A stretch of DNA of 64,000 nucleotides, from NCBI GenBank assembly GCA_023846275.1, contig JAIUJO010000161.1, forward strand, positions 171,895 to 235,894, read 5' to 3'. The DNA is from Vanilla planifolia. Its lineage: Eukaryota; Streptophyta; Magnoliopsida; Asparagales; Orchidaceae. The notes below the pieces were generated by a model that searched no databases, was not told the origin of the DNA, and saw nothing but the letters and a program-made list of their open reading frames with translations. Made by a program: the position numbers and the translations under genes. Below, one piece after another: positions 43,001-57,250 of this stretch; position 1 is the first letter of the stretch; every line of letters begins with the position of its first letter.

Positions 43001-45545
43001 TATTGAAGATAAATTGTATAACATGTTTGATTATTAGATTGGAATAGAATTAAAATGCCTTGTAAAACATGTAAAGATGACAAAAATGTTTTAAAAATAT
43101 ACAATATATACTTAATCTGATAGAGCTCATTGTGCTGAGTCTAAATAATGCTTTTTTCATGTCAAGTAAGCCTCATTTAGCATTATTACAAATTTCAAAA
43201 ATAAACAAGCATAAATAATATAAAATTATTAGTTTAATATTAAGTTATATTGACTGAAATCGAAATGAATTGAATTCCAAAGAATCTAGTAGTACAAAAT
43301 AAAAACGTCTTAAAGGTGACACAATTGAAGATTTAAGGTTACATAGTTGTTTTGAAAAAGTAAATTAAATAATTTTAATAAACGAGACGAAGTGCATGAC
43401 GAGGTTTTATAGGTCATTGAGTCAAGCCATTTGATGTTTGTTTCATCTTGATGAGACCATTTTATGAATTTAAAAAAATTAAGAAAATAACTGATCATAA
43501 ATAATAATAATTTGTTAATTTAATATCAAGTAAACATATATTACAATTAAAATGAGATTAATTGAAGAATTGTAATATATTCAAGTGATTGGAATGTAAT
43601 GGTGACACAAGACAATAATTAAAGTTTCCAGTAATACAACAAAATAAAAAGTTGAAGGATTGAGATAAATTACCCTAAAAAATTGCATTCCTAGATAAAA
43701 TGGAGATCGAGTATAGAACCCTTCATCATGAAATCATGTTTGAACTAAAATGACAAGTAAAAGTTGGCAGAACCCTAAAATACAAAATGTTTAAAAGAAT
43801 AAAATGGAGTATTTAATTACATAGAACTTTTCAAGATGATTCCAATGATGATATGTTTTCTCAATTATATTATGTTAGAAATTATTAAAACTTTCTAAGT
43901 TAAATAAGCACAAATAATAAGAAAATCTTATTGTTATATCAAATAAACCTATATCAAACAAAATATGACAAATTCAAGCTATATGAAATTATTAAATAAA
44001 AAAGAAATAGACATCACATAAAAGAATATTTATAGTTAAAAAGTAAAATAACTAAATAAAAACTTGAATATCGAGATAAATTGTATAGGAAAGTTATACT
44101 GCATGATACTAAGATGATTGATTGCTACATCCTTAATCTTCAAATTAATACCTATCAAAGATTCTCACAAAATATGCCCAAATCATAGAAATTAAAAAAT
44201 TTAATTACATTGAAATTTAAATTTAATTTGAGATAGATGATCAAGATTAGTCAAACAATGCTTATTTCCTCTCGATTAGATGTCATTTTGAGTTATAAGG
44301 AATTACCAACTTAAATAAGCATAAAAATAAAAAATTATTTCTTAATGTTAGGTGAACATATATTCAAAATAAAATGAGGTAAATTTGAGCATTCTAATAT
44401 AAAAAAATAAAGATAATTATTTGTCACGCATGAAAATTTTTAGGCTTATGTAATAATATTACCTATTCATATTTAAAATTTTTACAAATAAAGATAAATT
44501 GTATGATAAAGTTGCATCTACATATAAAACATGATAAAAACTTTGGAAGTAAAAAATCTAAAAATATTAAGAAAGCATGGTTAATTAGATATAGCTAGCA
44601 AATGTGAGTTGAATGATGTCTTGCATCTTGATCAAATATCCTTTAAAATTGCTATGAATTAGAAATTAAAGTAAGTGCAAAATATATTTAAATATTTTTT
44701 TAATATAATGTAAATATATATATATGTCCAAGCTAAATTAAGAAACATTGAATAAATGTAATATGACCTATTCTAATTAATCTAATGGTACTACAAGAAG
44801 AGAATTATAGATACAGAGAAATATATCAAAATCAAAGTGAGAAATTTGAAGAATTGAGATAAATTGTCTGACAAAGATCTATTTTAAGCGATTGAGTGTA
44901 ATATTCTCGATCATAAAATCAGGTAGAAATAAAAATTTCAACTAATACTATTTAGAATATAAAAAGTGACATATTTAAAAGTTTCAATATTAAGATTTAA
45001 TTCTATAAAACACATCGAGACAAGAGCAGTAATCATTAATTCACCTTGATTAGACTTTTTCCTAATTACTATAAATTTCTAAAGTAAAAAATGTAAATAA
45101 AAATAAATTATTATTTTAATGAAAATTAATAACATAATAATAATAAAATGATACAAATTAAAGTAATATCATAAATCTAAAAAAGAGTGATGTATAGTAA
45201 GCATAGGAGAAGATATACAATTATATAGTAAAATAATCAAATCAAAGTGACAATTTTAAATAAATTATATAAATTATACAAGAAGATAGTATTCTAATAC
45301 ACTTAGGGGATTGAGTGCAACATTCTCAATTATTACATTTGGTACAAATTAAATGTCAAATAAACCATGCAAAACTTTACGAAATAAAAAAATTAAAATA
45401 TAGAAAAATAAATATTTTATTGCATATAGCTTGTTGAGACGACTTCAAAGATCTTTGTATTGTCTGTATCAAACCTTTTATCAAATTACATCAATTACTA
45501 AAGTAAATAAGCATAAAAAATAAAAGGGTATTTTTTTCAATTATA

Positions 45546-45565
45546 ATATATATATATATATATAT
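45546..45565 (-). repeat. (AT)n microsatellite in inverted arm
   Basis: About ten AT dinucleotides at the monomer-tail phase, followed by CATTTCAAATGAGATAAAATG, the normal reverse-complement continuation. Confidence 0.9.
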
Positions 45566-45622
45566 CATTTCAAATGAGATAAAATGAATAAAATAATATA
45601 ATCAAATTAAATTGATGCATAT

Positions 45623-45742
45623 GTCACACGAGAGAAGATTTTTAGTCATTTAGTAATTTAACTGAATAAAGTTGTTATAAAGGTGACACGAGAAGAGATT
45701 TAGAGTTATAGAGTAAAAAACTAATTAATTGTAAAACTTTGA
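45623..45742 (-). repeat. 60-bp intra-monomer duplication
   Basis: The segment around GTCACACGAGAGAAGATTTT is present twice, at 45623 and 45683 (GTGACACGAGAAGAGATTTA), 60 bp apart. This equals the spacing of the two internal GGTTATATTAC copies, which suggests slippage or unequal exchange between them. Confidence 0.7.
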
Positions 45743-48700
45743 AGAAATTATATAGACTATAAATGAAAGTTGAATAACGTGGTAATTATAGATTGAGCAT
45801 AACATCCTTAGTTTTCTAATTAGGTAGGATTCATAATGTCTTATAATAATGGAAAAAAAAAATAAAACAATATTAAATTAGCTAAATTTAATATCACATA
45901 AACCTTATATGTAATTATTGGTAATTAGAAAAATAAATAAGCATGAAAAATTTTAAATTATTCGTGAAGTACTAGGTAAATAAATATTAGTGCTAAAACT
46001 ATAAAAACTAAAGAAATGTAGCTTAGCCAAATTTATAGAAATTGTTTGAAGTAGCAAGTTCAATTGTATTAGAATGTTTCAATCAAAGAAGGTAAGAAAA
46101 TTGAGGGCAAAATCAACTTTTGTCAACTACATTACAAACCAAAATCCCTCGAAAAGCATGCTAAAACAATTGAAAAAAATGTTTAAAAAAGTTTAAAAAA
46201 TATTTAATCAAATAGGGCGCTTCATGATGGGTCAAATTATGTTTGTTTCATCTTGATTTAACATAATTTTAAACAATTATGAATTATAAAATGAAATAAA
46301 GACTAATAATAATAAAGTATTTTTAAAATATTTACTAAATATATATTACAACTAAAATATTTTAAATTGAAGCAAAGTAATGTAACTAAATCAAACATAT
46401 GTAAAGGATACACAAAAAAATATTTTGAGTTATAGAGTAGTATAACAAAATTGAAGAGAAAAGTTTTAATAAAAAAGGGAAAGTAGCATTCTAAGATACT
46501 ACATTGTCCAATGGTAACATCCTCGATCGTCAAATCTGGTACACTTTGAAATATCTTGTAATAATTGCATATTTATTGAAAATAAAAAAATTTAAAATTT
46601 AGGAGATTAATATTTAGTCGGAATGAGCTTGTTAATATGAGTCCAATGATAAATTATAGAAATATAATATAGCCAAATTAAGGGAATATAAAGGTCACCA
46701 AAGAAGGGAATTAGAGTTACATTGAAATTTAACCAATTGAGAAAGAAAAAAATTAAGAAAAATATAAATTTTGTGAGAGTTTTATATTTTGATATACTAA
46801 GGAGGTCACGCAAACATACTCAATCATCAAATCTAGTATGTTTTGAAATATCATGTACAACCTACATAATCCTTAACAAATAAAATATTTAAAAATATAA
46901 ACAATAATTTAATTCTATGTAGCTTATTGAGATAAGTACAATGATGTCTATCTCATCTCAATTATACTTTTGTAAGATTTTTGTAAATTAATAAACTAGA
47001 TATGTATAAATAATAACAAACAACTATTTTAATGTTTGACAAGCATTAAAGCCAAAATGAGATAAATTAGTTGAATGTTACATAATTAATTCAAAGTGAC
47101 ATAAATATTCCATGATTGGAGATTCGGACTTTGATAGTAATAAAACCTATTCAAAGTAAAAAAACTTGATGGAATGAGAAAATTATAATTAAAGTTTCAT
47201 TAAAAATACTAAGAAGATTAAGGGTAACATACTCGATCGTGAAAATTAGTGTGAATCAAAATGTCTCATTCAACATTGTAAACATTATAAAAAAAATATT
47301 TAGATATATAAAATTTAATATTACATTGGAAGCAGACCTTTTAGTTGAATCGAGCATTGTCTATTCCATCTATGTTGGAACTCATTAGGAATTACCATCA
47401 ATTTCTAAATTAAATTAGAATAAATTAAAAAATTATTTTTTCAATACTAAGCAAAATATGGTAAACTAGAAATAAGATAAATTGAAAAAATATATTATGC
47501 CCTATTCAAAGAAATGTAAGGGTCACATGGGATAAATATGAAAACTTTGAGAAAATGAGATAAAGTATGTAGGAAAGTTTAATTCCAAGAAAATTTGGAG
47601 AACAAATATTAAATTCTAGATCATTAAATCAATTATGAGTCAAAATATCCCAAAAAATAATCCAAAAAGTTTCTAAAATTAAATTTTAAAAAATTAAAGA
47701 GTTGACATTTAACTCGATAAAGTTTATTAACACAAATATAATGATGGTTATTGTGTCATTATTGTTCCTCATGTTGAATTAATGTAAATTACAAAATAAA
47801 TTAGTAAAAGTAATAATTAATAATTAATTTTATATTAAGTAAAAATATATAGAAAGTTGAAATGAGATAAATTTGAGTAATGTATAATTATGAATTCATA
47901 GTAATGTAAAGGTCAAATAACAAAAGATTTATAGCTGCATAGTAAAGCATTCAAAGCTATGTAGAGATTTTTTACAGAAATGAGGCAAATTATAAGGCAA
48001 CATTTTATTCCAAAGCAAAGAAGATGAATGGTAACATCCTTGATTACGAAATTAGATAGAATAAAGATGTCTTACAAAGCAAGAATAAACACTAGAAAAC
48101 AATATATTTTACAATAAAAATGATTATTTAATTGGATACAGCTTATTTAGAAAATTCAAATGATGTTTGTTTCATCTTGATAGAAACTCTTTTGTTATTT
48201 CAACAAATTCATGCATTTAATAAGCTTAAATAATAACAAATTAGTATTTTAATATTACATAAAATATATTAAAGTTGTAACAAAGTAATTTGAAGTAATG
48301 TAATATAACAAAATAAAGGAGATGTAAATCTAACATGAGAGTAAAATTTGTGATCCATAGTAATATAACTAAATCAAAGTAAAATTATTATATAATTGAG
48401 ATAAAGTATTCAAAGTTGCATTATAAAATACTATAGAGACTAAATGTGACCTCTTTGATTGTCAAAATAGAAATGAATTGAAATATCTCATAAAATATGC
48501 AAAAATTCTTAAAAAAAATTTAAAATATAGAAATAAAAAAATAAGTTGATAGGATTTATTGAGATGTGTTAATTATGTGCTTTTCATCTTGGTTAGACCA
48601 TGTTTAGAATTCTTACAAACTAAAAATATCATAAGAAAAATACTAATAAATTATTATATTTATATTAAAAAAAATTTTATTAAAGATGAATGTCATAACT

Positions 48701-49064
48701 TGAAGAAATTTAACATAACCAAAAATAAATTATGTAGATATCACATAAGAAGAGATCTTTGCAAACAATTTGAAGAAATTAGACAAAGTGAATATGAAAG
48801 TTTCTTTCTATGATAGGAAGAAGATAATGTAGAACATCCTCAATAATCAAATCTATAATGAATAAAAGTATCTTGTAAAGCAAGCCAAAAGTATAAGAAA
48901 TTAAATATTCAAAAATTTTCAAAAAGATTAACTAATTACATAAGGCTCATCCAAAAGGGTTTAATGACATTCATTTTGCCTCAAAAAGACATTAATTTCG
49001 AATTTCAATGAATACAAATCAAATAAGCATAAATAATTTTTAAATTAATATTTCAATATTAAGC

Positions 49065-49098
49065 ATATATATATAAACATATATATATATATATATAT
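49065..49098 (-). repeat. Compound AT microsatellite in inverted arm
   Basis: Two ATATAT runs separated by AAAC, at the monomer-tail phase, following CAATATTAAGC. Confidence 0.88.
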
Positions 49099-50084
49099 TC
49101 TAAAAAAGGATTAATTGAATCAATGTAACATAACTAAATGAAAGCAATGTAAATATTAAGCAAGAAGAGATTTAAAATTCCACAGTAATATATTCTATAT
49201 AAAAAGAAAACAATTTAAAAATCAGATTAATTGTACATGGAAGTTGCTTTCTATGATACAAAGTAAACTATGCGTAACATTTTTAATCATTAATTCACGT
49301 CCAAATAAAAATTCCTCATAAAGTAAAGAAAACATTATTTAAAAATTTCAAAAATAAATATCTTATTAGAGAGAGATCGTTGAGACGACTCAAATGACAT
49401 TTTTAGCTCTCGATCAGAACTTGCTGGGAACTACTATGACATATCAAAGCGAATAAGCATCAATAATAATAAATTATTATTTTAAAATTTAAAAAATATA
49501 CAATGAAATTAATTATGATTAATTTAAGTTGTGCAATGTAACCAAATAATGGTTATGTAAAAGTCAAATAAGAAGGGATTTAGAGTGATGAAGGAATATA
49601 ACCAAATTGAAGAAAAAATTTTGAAAAACTTATAAATTATTTAAGAAATTTACATTCCAACATATTAAGTAGATCAAGGGAAATCTTTTTGATCAACAAA
49701 TCTAGTATGTATCAAAATGTCTTACAAACCCTATAACGAAACTTACAAAATAAAATGTTTAAGAAAATAAAAATAAATATTTATTAAATGTAGCTTTTTA
49801 TGATTATTCCAATAAAGTTTATTTTGTCTCGATTAAATCTCAATTCTAATTACTATCGATTATTAAAAGTGTTATATAAACATAGTAACAAATATTTATT
49901 TTAATTTTTAGCAAATAAATATTAAACTTTAATTGATATTAGTTGAAGTAAATGTAATATTAATAATATAAAGAAATGTTGGTGTCACGTGAGAGAGGAT
50001 TTAGAGTTACATAATAATATAAAAAAATAAAATAAAAAAATGAAAAAAAAGACACAAATTACAAGGAAAATTTTCTTAAAAATA

Positions 50085-53000
50085 TAAAAATGTCTACTTT
50101 AATATGATAAAACCCTAGTTAATAAAACAATTTAAAAATATATAAATATAAAAATATAAAAAATAGTTTTTTTAATTAGATAGAGCTTGCAGGATTAATG
50201 AAATTATATTTGTTTCATTTTAAACAATTCTCATTATGTATTTCTATCAACTACTAAACAAAAAATATCTAAATAAAAATTTATTATTTTATATTAACAA
50301 ACAATATATTAAAAAAATGTGATAAATCGAAACAATGTAGCATAAAACATTAAAGAAATGTAAAACTTTGACTAGACCAGATTTAGAGTTACATAGCAAT
50401 ATAACCTAAACAAAGAAAAAACCTTGAATAAATAAGATAAATAATAAGAAAAACTTGTTTTCCAAGAAACTAATGATATAGTGTAATGTTATCAATCAAA
50501 TCAATTACATGTAAAAATATCTCGTAAAGCATGTGAACTTAATTAAAAATAAAATAGCAAGAAATACTTATAAGAATACTTAATTTATTATAGCTTGTCT
50601 AAACGTGTTCGATGATGTTTATTTCTTTTAAATAGGTGCTCTTTCAAAATTACTATAAGTTACTAAGAGAAATAAGTATAAATAATAGTAACATGTTATT
50701 TTAATATTAAGGAAATAAATTTTATAATTGAAATTATGTAAATTGATGAAGTTAATATAACTAAGTCAAAGTGATGTATCAATCCCACAATCTATAAGCA
50801 TGTTGTATTCTGTGATAATGAGATGAAGTATAATATCCTTGATCATAAAAATAGGTAGATATCAAATCACCTTATAAGGCATGGAAAAACCATAAAAAAA
50901 TATTTAAATATTGTAAATTAAATATTTAATTTAATATAGCTCATCAAGTTGAATACAACTATTTTGTTTAGCATTGAATGAACCTCATTTGGAATTATTA
51001 TAAATTATCGATTAAATAAGCATAAATAAAAAAATTTAATTATTTTAATAATCAGAGAGCATATATTAATGTTGAAATAAAAAAATTGAAACAATATAAT
51101 AGATCAAAGTTAGGTCTATGTAAAGGTAAAATGATAAGAGATTTTCAGTTATGATGTAAAATAACAAAATCAAAGTGAAACATTTCATGAAATGAGATAA
51201 ATTGTTTGAGGAGTTTGCATTCATCAATGTAATGTCCTTGATCATCAAAGTAAACTCATTGTCACATGAAATATGCAAGATCTTCCTAAAATATAATATT
51301 TAAAAAGTATAAAACTTAATATTTAATTTGACAGAGCTTCTCAAGAAAATACAACAATATTGTTTGTCTCAATCAAAAAAAGTTTTATGATATTGCAAAT
51401 TATCAATGTAAATAAAAATAAATAATAATTATTTAATTTTTAATATTAAGCAAGTATTTATTAAGTTTGAAGTAAGATAAATTAAAATAATTTAATATAA
51501 CCAAAACAAAGCAAAATATTTTTGTGAAAAACGTCAATTGTACGGCAAAGTTTCTTTCTAGGATACTGGGAAGAACAACTACATCATGCAATAAAATCAA
51601 ATCACATACAAATCAAAAAGCTTTTTATATGGTTTGCTTGAAAATCAAATATAAACAATTTATAATAAAAATTGTTAATTTGAAAAGGCTCTTCTTGATG
51701 AATCTTATGGAGTTTGTTCCACCTATTGTGAACATTATTTAGAATTACTACAAATTAAGAAACCAAAGAAAAATATTTAATAAAATATATATTTTTATAA
51801 TAAAAACAAATATTCGAAAAAAAATTAATTAAAATAATGGAATATAATACAACTAAATGAAAATTATGTAAAGGTTATAAGAGAGGATGTTTTAAATTAC
51901 GTGGTGATATAACAAAATCAAAGTGAAAGATTTAAAGAAATGAGACAAATTTTACAATAAAGTTGCATTGCATGATATTAAGGGAGACTGTGCACAAAAT
52001 TCTCCATTTAAAAAACATGTATGAATAGAAATGACACAAAAAATATCTAAAGACCCTAAAAAATGAAATATTTCAAAACATTCAAAAAATATTTAATTGA
52101 GCAAAGCTCGTCGAGATAAGACAAAAGATGTTTGTTTCGTTCGGTTTGTTTCTTCATTGGAGTTACGAGGAATTACAAAAATAAAAAGCTTAAAAAATAT
52201 GTTTAAATTTCATTATATATATATATTTGTATTAAAGTTGAAATGATATTAATTGAACAAATGTAATAATACTAACTCAAAGAAATTTAAAGGAAAAATG
52301 AGATAAGAAGAAGAGTCTTTTTGTGATTTTTCCAGGTTGAAGCCCCAAATTTTAATAAATGAGATAAATTTTAGTCAAAAGTTGCATTCTTGGATGTTAA
52401 GTAGATCGAGTGTAATATTCTCAATCATTAAAATGTGTAAAAATTGAAATTTCTTGTAAAACATTCAAAATCCCTTCAAAATAGAATATGTAAGTAGTTA
52501 AAAATAAATATTTAATTGGATTGAGCTCCATGATATGAGTCAAAATTTCAATTTGTCTTGATCAAACATAATTTGTATTTAATGCATGCTTCCAAAGTAA
52601 ACAAGAAAAAATAATATTTTTTTATATTAAGTAAATATTAATTAAAGGTGAATGAAATAAACATAAGCATTATGATACAACAAAAGAAGATAATGAAAAT
52701 GTCCCTTCAGAGATTATATACTATAATTTAATGACAACCAAATTCAAGTAAATCTTTTCAAGAATTGAGATAAATTATTCTAGAAGGTTGTATTCCAAGA
52801 TACCAAGGTGGTAGAGTCTAACGTATTTGACCATGAAAAAATATAACAAAAATAATTCACGAATGGCATGACAAAATCTAAGAAATTAAAGTATTTAACT
52901 ATATTTAAATGAATATTTATTTTGATAAAGCTCATCGAGATGAGTGCAATGATGTTTTTTTGCCTAAATTAGATCTCTTTTAGAATTTCTATAAATATAT

Positions 53001-54443
53001 GTTAAAGCAAACATGAGATGAATTAGAGTAATCTAATATAACAAATTGTGGTGATTTAATGTCACATGAAACAATGTTTAGAGATTGATAGTAAAAGAAC
53101 TAAATGAATCGAAAAACTTTTATCAAATGGGAGAATTATTTTGAGAAAGTAGTATTTCAATTTATATGGTGGTTGAGTGTCACATCCATTATTATAATAT
53201 CAGGTAAAAATAAACAACCATCATAAACTACGCTAAACTTTAAGAAAATAAAATAAATAAAATGTAAAAAAATTAAATATTTAATTGGATATAAATCATC
53301 TAGATGACTACAATGATGTTTGTGAATCTCGATCAAGTTGGGTTTGGAATTGCTAGAAATTACCAAAAAAATACATAAGCAATTATTATAATATTTTGTT
53401 AATGTTTATTTATTGTGGCTATATGGTATAATAAAATCAAAGTGATGTCAATAAAATAAGAAAGAAGAATTGGTGTTCAATATCATTATAACTAAAGAAA
53501 AGTAAAAAAGTTGAAGAAATGAGTTAATTTGTACTCCAAAGCTTCATTAGCAATACTCAAGTGATCAAGTCAAAACAACTTAAATGTTTTCCTACTTTAA
53601 GAAGGTTTTTGATTTCTACCTAATAAATATGAAGTGAGATAAAGTGAAGTAATTGAATCTCACCAATTTAACATGATGTAAAGGTCATGTGAGAGGAGAA
53701 TTAGGGGTTCATAATAATATATCCAAGCATAACGAAACACCCAAACAAATGATATAAATTATAATAGACAATTACATTACAAGATACTTAAGAGATCAAT
53801 TGTTATAATCTCAATTGTTAAATCTTTCACACATCAAAATATCTCTCTAAGCATACAAAAATATTAAAAAGTAAAAAATTTAAAAATAATAGAATAAATA
53901 TCTAGTTAGAAAAAGTTTATCTAAGTGACTCTAATGACATTATTTTAATCTTGATGAAACCTTATTTTGAAATATTGTAAATTGTCAAATTAATTTCAAA
54001 GATAGTAATAAATTATTATTTTAACATTAATTAAATATATATTAAAACAAAAAGAAATAAATTAATGCATTGTAATACAACAAATATCAAAGAAATATAA
54101 ATTTCACAGTAGTGGTGATATTGAGTTAGTAATATATCTAAATCAAAGAAAAAGATTTGAAAAAAGGTGGTAAATTATTAATAAAATGGTTTAGTTTGTG
54201 AAACTAAGGATACCAAGTGTAACATCCTAAATAGTCAAATCATGTATAAATAAAAATATTTCATAAGACATGAAAAAATTGTAGAAAATAAAATATTTAA
54301 AAATATAAAGATGAATATTTAAAGGAATAGAGCTTAGTGAGTAAAGTTGAAAGATAAGTTTTTTCCCAATCATAACTTGTTTTGAATTACTATGAATTAA
54401 CAAAAGGATATACAAAAAATAAAAAACAGTAATTATTTCAATA
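50085..54443 (-). repeat. Higher-order repeat, right arm, copy 1 (~4.36 kb)
   Basis: This block pairs with the following one at an offset of about 4.36 kb at its start (AGATTTAGAGTT at 50379 and 54740). Both copies share the same unusual truncated units. GTCACA... jumps straight to GTTGTATTC/GTTGCATTT (50802, 55063). 'GCATTCATCAA' lacks the usual CAAGATACTAAGGAG (51211, 55471). A small + strand patch is embedded in both (53591, 56631). The copy ends at a joint near 54443 where ATTATTTCAATA is fused to ATTATCAAATCATGC, skipping most of a unit. Confidence 0.75.
53591..53625 (+). repeat. Micro-inverted satellite patch (copy 1)
   Basis: CCTACTTTAAGAAGG followed by TTTTTGATTTCTACCTAATA reads as the + strand GCTTTATGAGACATTTTGAT ... 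TACCTAAT phase, embedded in - strand units. Confidence 0.65.
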
Positions 54444-57250
54444 ATTATCAAATCATGCAATTCAAAATATCTTATTCAACATGACAAATCCTTACCAAAT
54501 AAAACATTTTAAAATAAAATAAATAATGTTTGATTAGATAGAGATCATCGAGGATAATCAAACCTCGTTTGTTTCTTTCGAAAGAAACCACCTTTTGAAT
54601 TTTCTTTAATTACTAAAAAAACCTATAAATCATAAAAAATTATTATTTTAATATTAAGTAAAAATCTACTAAAGGTAAAATAAGATAAAGTTAAGAAATG
54701 TAGCATAACCAATTTAAAGCAATGTAAAGGTCTTAGAGTAGATTTAGAGTTGCATAGTAATACAACCAAATAAAAGAAAAAAGAGGAATTCCAAGAAACA
54801 AAGGTGTTTGTCCAACATCATTAATCACCAAAACAAGCACAAATTGAGATATCTGATAAAGCATGCAAAATCCATTGAAAACAAAATATTAGATAATACT
54901 TATATGGATTTTAATTTGGATATAACACATTCAAAAAAATGTTATTTTAATAAATGATATTTTATTATTAGGAAAATATATATTACGACTGAAATGAGGT
55001 AAATGAAATTAATGTAATATAACTAAATCAAAGCGATGCATTGGCCACACATTGTGTGGGTTGTTGCATTTCATGACAACATGATGATCGAGTGTATCAT
55101 CTTGGATCATGAAAACAAGTAGAGGTCAAAATATGACATAAATAAGAAAAAACTTTAAATAAATATTTAGATATTAGAAAGAAATAAATTAATTTTATGT
55201 CATATCAAGATTATGTAGTGACATTTATTTAGTCTTGATCAGACCTCAATTTGCATTACTATGAATTATAATGCAAAATAAGACTAAATAAAAAAATTTT
55301 ATTTTAATAATACATGAAATAATGCAAAAGTTGAAGTTAGTTGAAGTAAAGTAATGTAATATATCCAAATTAAGTCAATGTAAAGATAACATATGAGGAG
55401 ATATAGTGTTACAAATTAAAATAGCAAAATCATAGTAAAACATTTAGTGAAATGAGATAAGTTGTTAGAGAAAGTTGCATTCATCAAATATAATATCCAC
55501 AATAATCAAATTAGGTACGAATCAATCAATAAATCATGTAAAAATTGAGACGTCCTGTAAAACATGCAAAATCTCTTGAAAATAGAATATTTTAAAAAAT
55601 AAAAATGAATATTTAATTCGATAAAACTTTTTGATATGAGTCCAACCTTTGCTTCATCTTGATCATACATCATTTATATGTAATGCATATTACAAAATTA
55701 AAAATATACATATTAATATGAAGAAGTATTATAATACATCCAAATGAAAATAATGTAAATGTCTTCTAAAAGAAGGTATTGTGCAATACAACAATATAAC
55801 AAAATTAATGTGAAATTATTAAAAAATTTTTGTAAATTGTAGAGGAAAGTTATATTTTGAGATACCCAGGTGATCAAGCGTGACACCCTCGACTCCCAAA
55901 TTATACACCAATAAAAAGATAAGTCCAATGATATTTTTTAATCTTGATCAAATCGTTTTTTAAAATTACAATAAATTTTCAAAGTATTTAACACTAAATA
56001 AAACAAATTATTTTATAATATTCAGTTAATATTTATCAAATGTAAAATGAGATAACTTGGAGTAATAACAAAATCTAGGTGGCATAAAAGTCACTTGCAA
56101 CAATATTTTTAGTTACAAAACAACACAACTAATTCAATGTGAAAACTTAAAAAAATGAGACAAATTGGATAAGAAAGATGCATTCCAATATATAAGAAGA
56201 TCAAGTGTGACATCATCAATTATAATATCAAGTAGGAGTAAAACACCATCATAATGCACGCTAACAATTATGAAAAACAAATAATATACATAAAAATGAA
56301 TGTTTAACTAGATTTAGTTTAATAAGATGACTCCAATGATGTTTGTTGTCGCTCAATATGGCCTTGTTTGGAATTAACACTAATCACAATATTTAAAATC
56401 AATAAATAATTATAAAACAATATTTTAATATGATTTATATGTGTATTAGTTGTGACAATATAATTTAACCAAATCAAGGCAGTGTAGACATAATGAGACT
56501 AGAGCGTTGTAGTTTAGTAATAATATAACTAAAGGAAAAAAGTTGAAGAAAGGAGATAATTTAAGCTATAAAGTTGCATTCCAAAATAATTTAGAGATCA
56601 TCTACAAAATCATAAATTTTACCATACTTTAAGTTGCTTTTTTATTCCAACCCAACAAAGTAGATGTGTGATAAATTAAAGCATTGTAATCTAACCAAAT
56701 CAAAATGTTATTAAGGTCACATGGAAGGAGAATTAGACCTCCATAATAATATATCCAAATAAAAGAAAAGTATAGAAACAAATGAGATAAATTTTATGCA
56801 AAACTTGTATTTGATGATATTTAAGAGATTAAGCAAAATAATCTCAAACACAAGTCTATTATGCATGAAAAAATGAAATAAAACATTGAAAAATAGCAAA
56901 AAAATAGAATATTTAAAAAATTAGAAATTAATGACAAATTGGATAGAGCTAATTTAGGTGAACCCATTGATGTTATTTTGATCTCAAACTCACCTCATTA
57001 TAAATTATTACAAATTTAGTGTTGAATCATATATAGTAAAATCATGTATGAATAAAAAAGTCTCTTAAAAAATGGTAAAATATTAGAAAAAAAATATTTA
57101 GGAATAAATAAATTAACATTTAATAAGATGGATCTTGCTATGTCGAGTCAATTGGTGTTTTTTCCTCTCAATTATGGCTCGCTTGAAATTACTATAACTC
57201 ACTAAAGTTAAAAAGACATAAATAATAAAAAATTCATTATTTCAATATCT
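54444..57250 (-). repeat. Higher-order repeat, right arm, copy 2 with internal deletions
   Basis: Matches the preceding block in the same order, but the offset steps down from about 4361 to 4261, then 3100, 3030 and 2810. This implies successive deletions in this copy relative to copy 1. The largest, about 1.17 kb or three monomers, is at a joint near 55522, where AATCAATCAATAAATCATG is stitched together. Another of about 220 bp lies near 57020. The copy ends near 57250 at ATTATTTCAATA, the same phase at which copy 1 ends. Confidence 0.72.
56631..56656 (+). repeat. Micro-inverted satellite patch (copy 2)
   Basis: ACCATACTTTAAGTTGC followed by TTTTTTATTCCAACC occupies the position equivalent to the patch at 53591 and has the same inverted orientation, in the second copy of the right-arm duplication. 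Confidence 0.6.
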
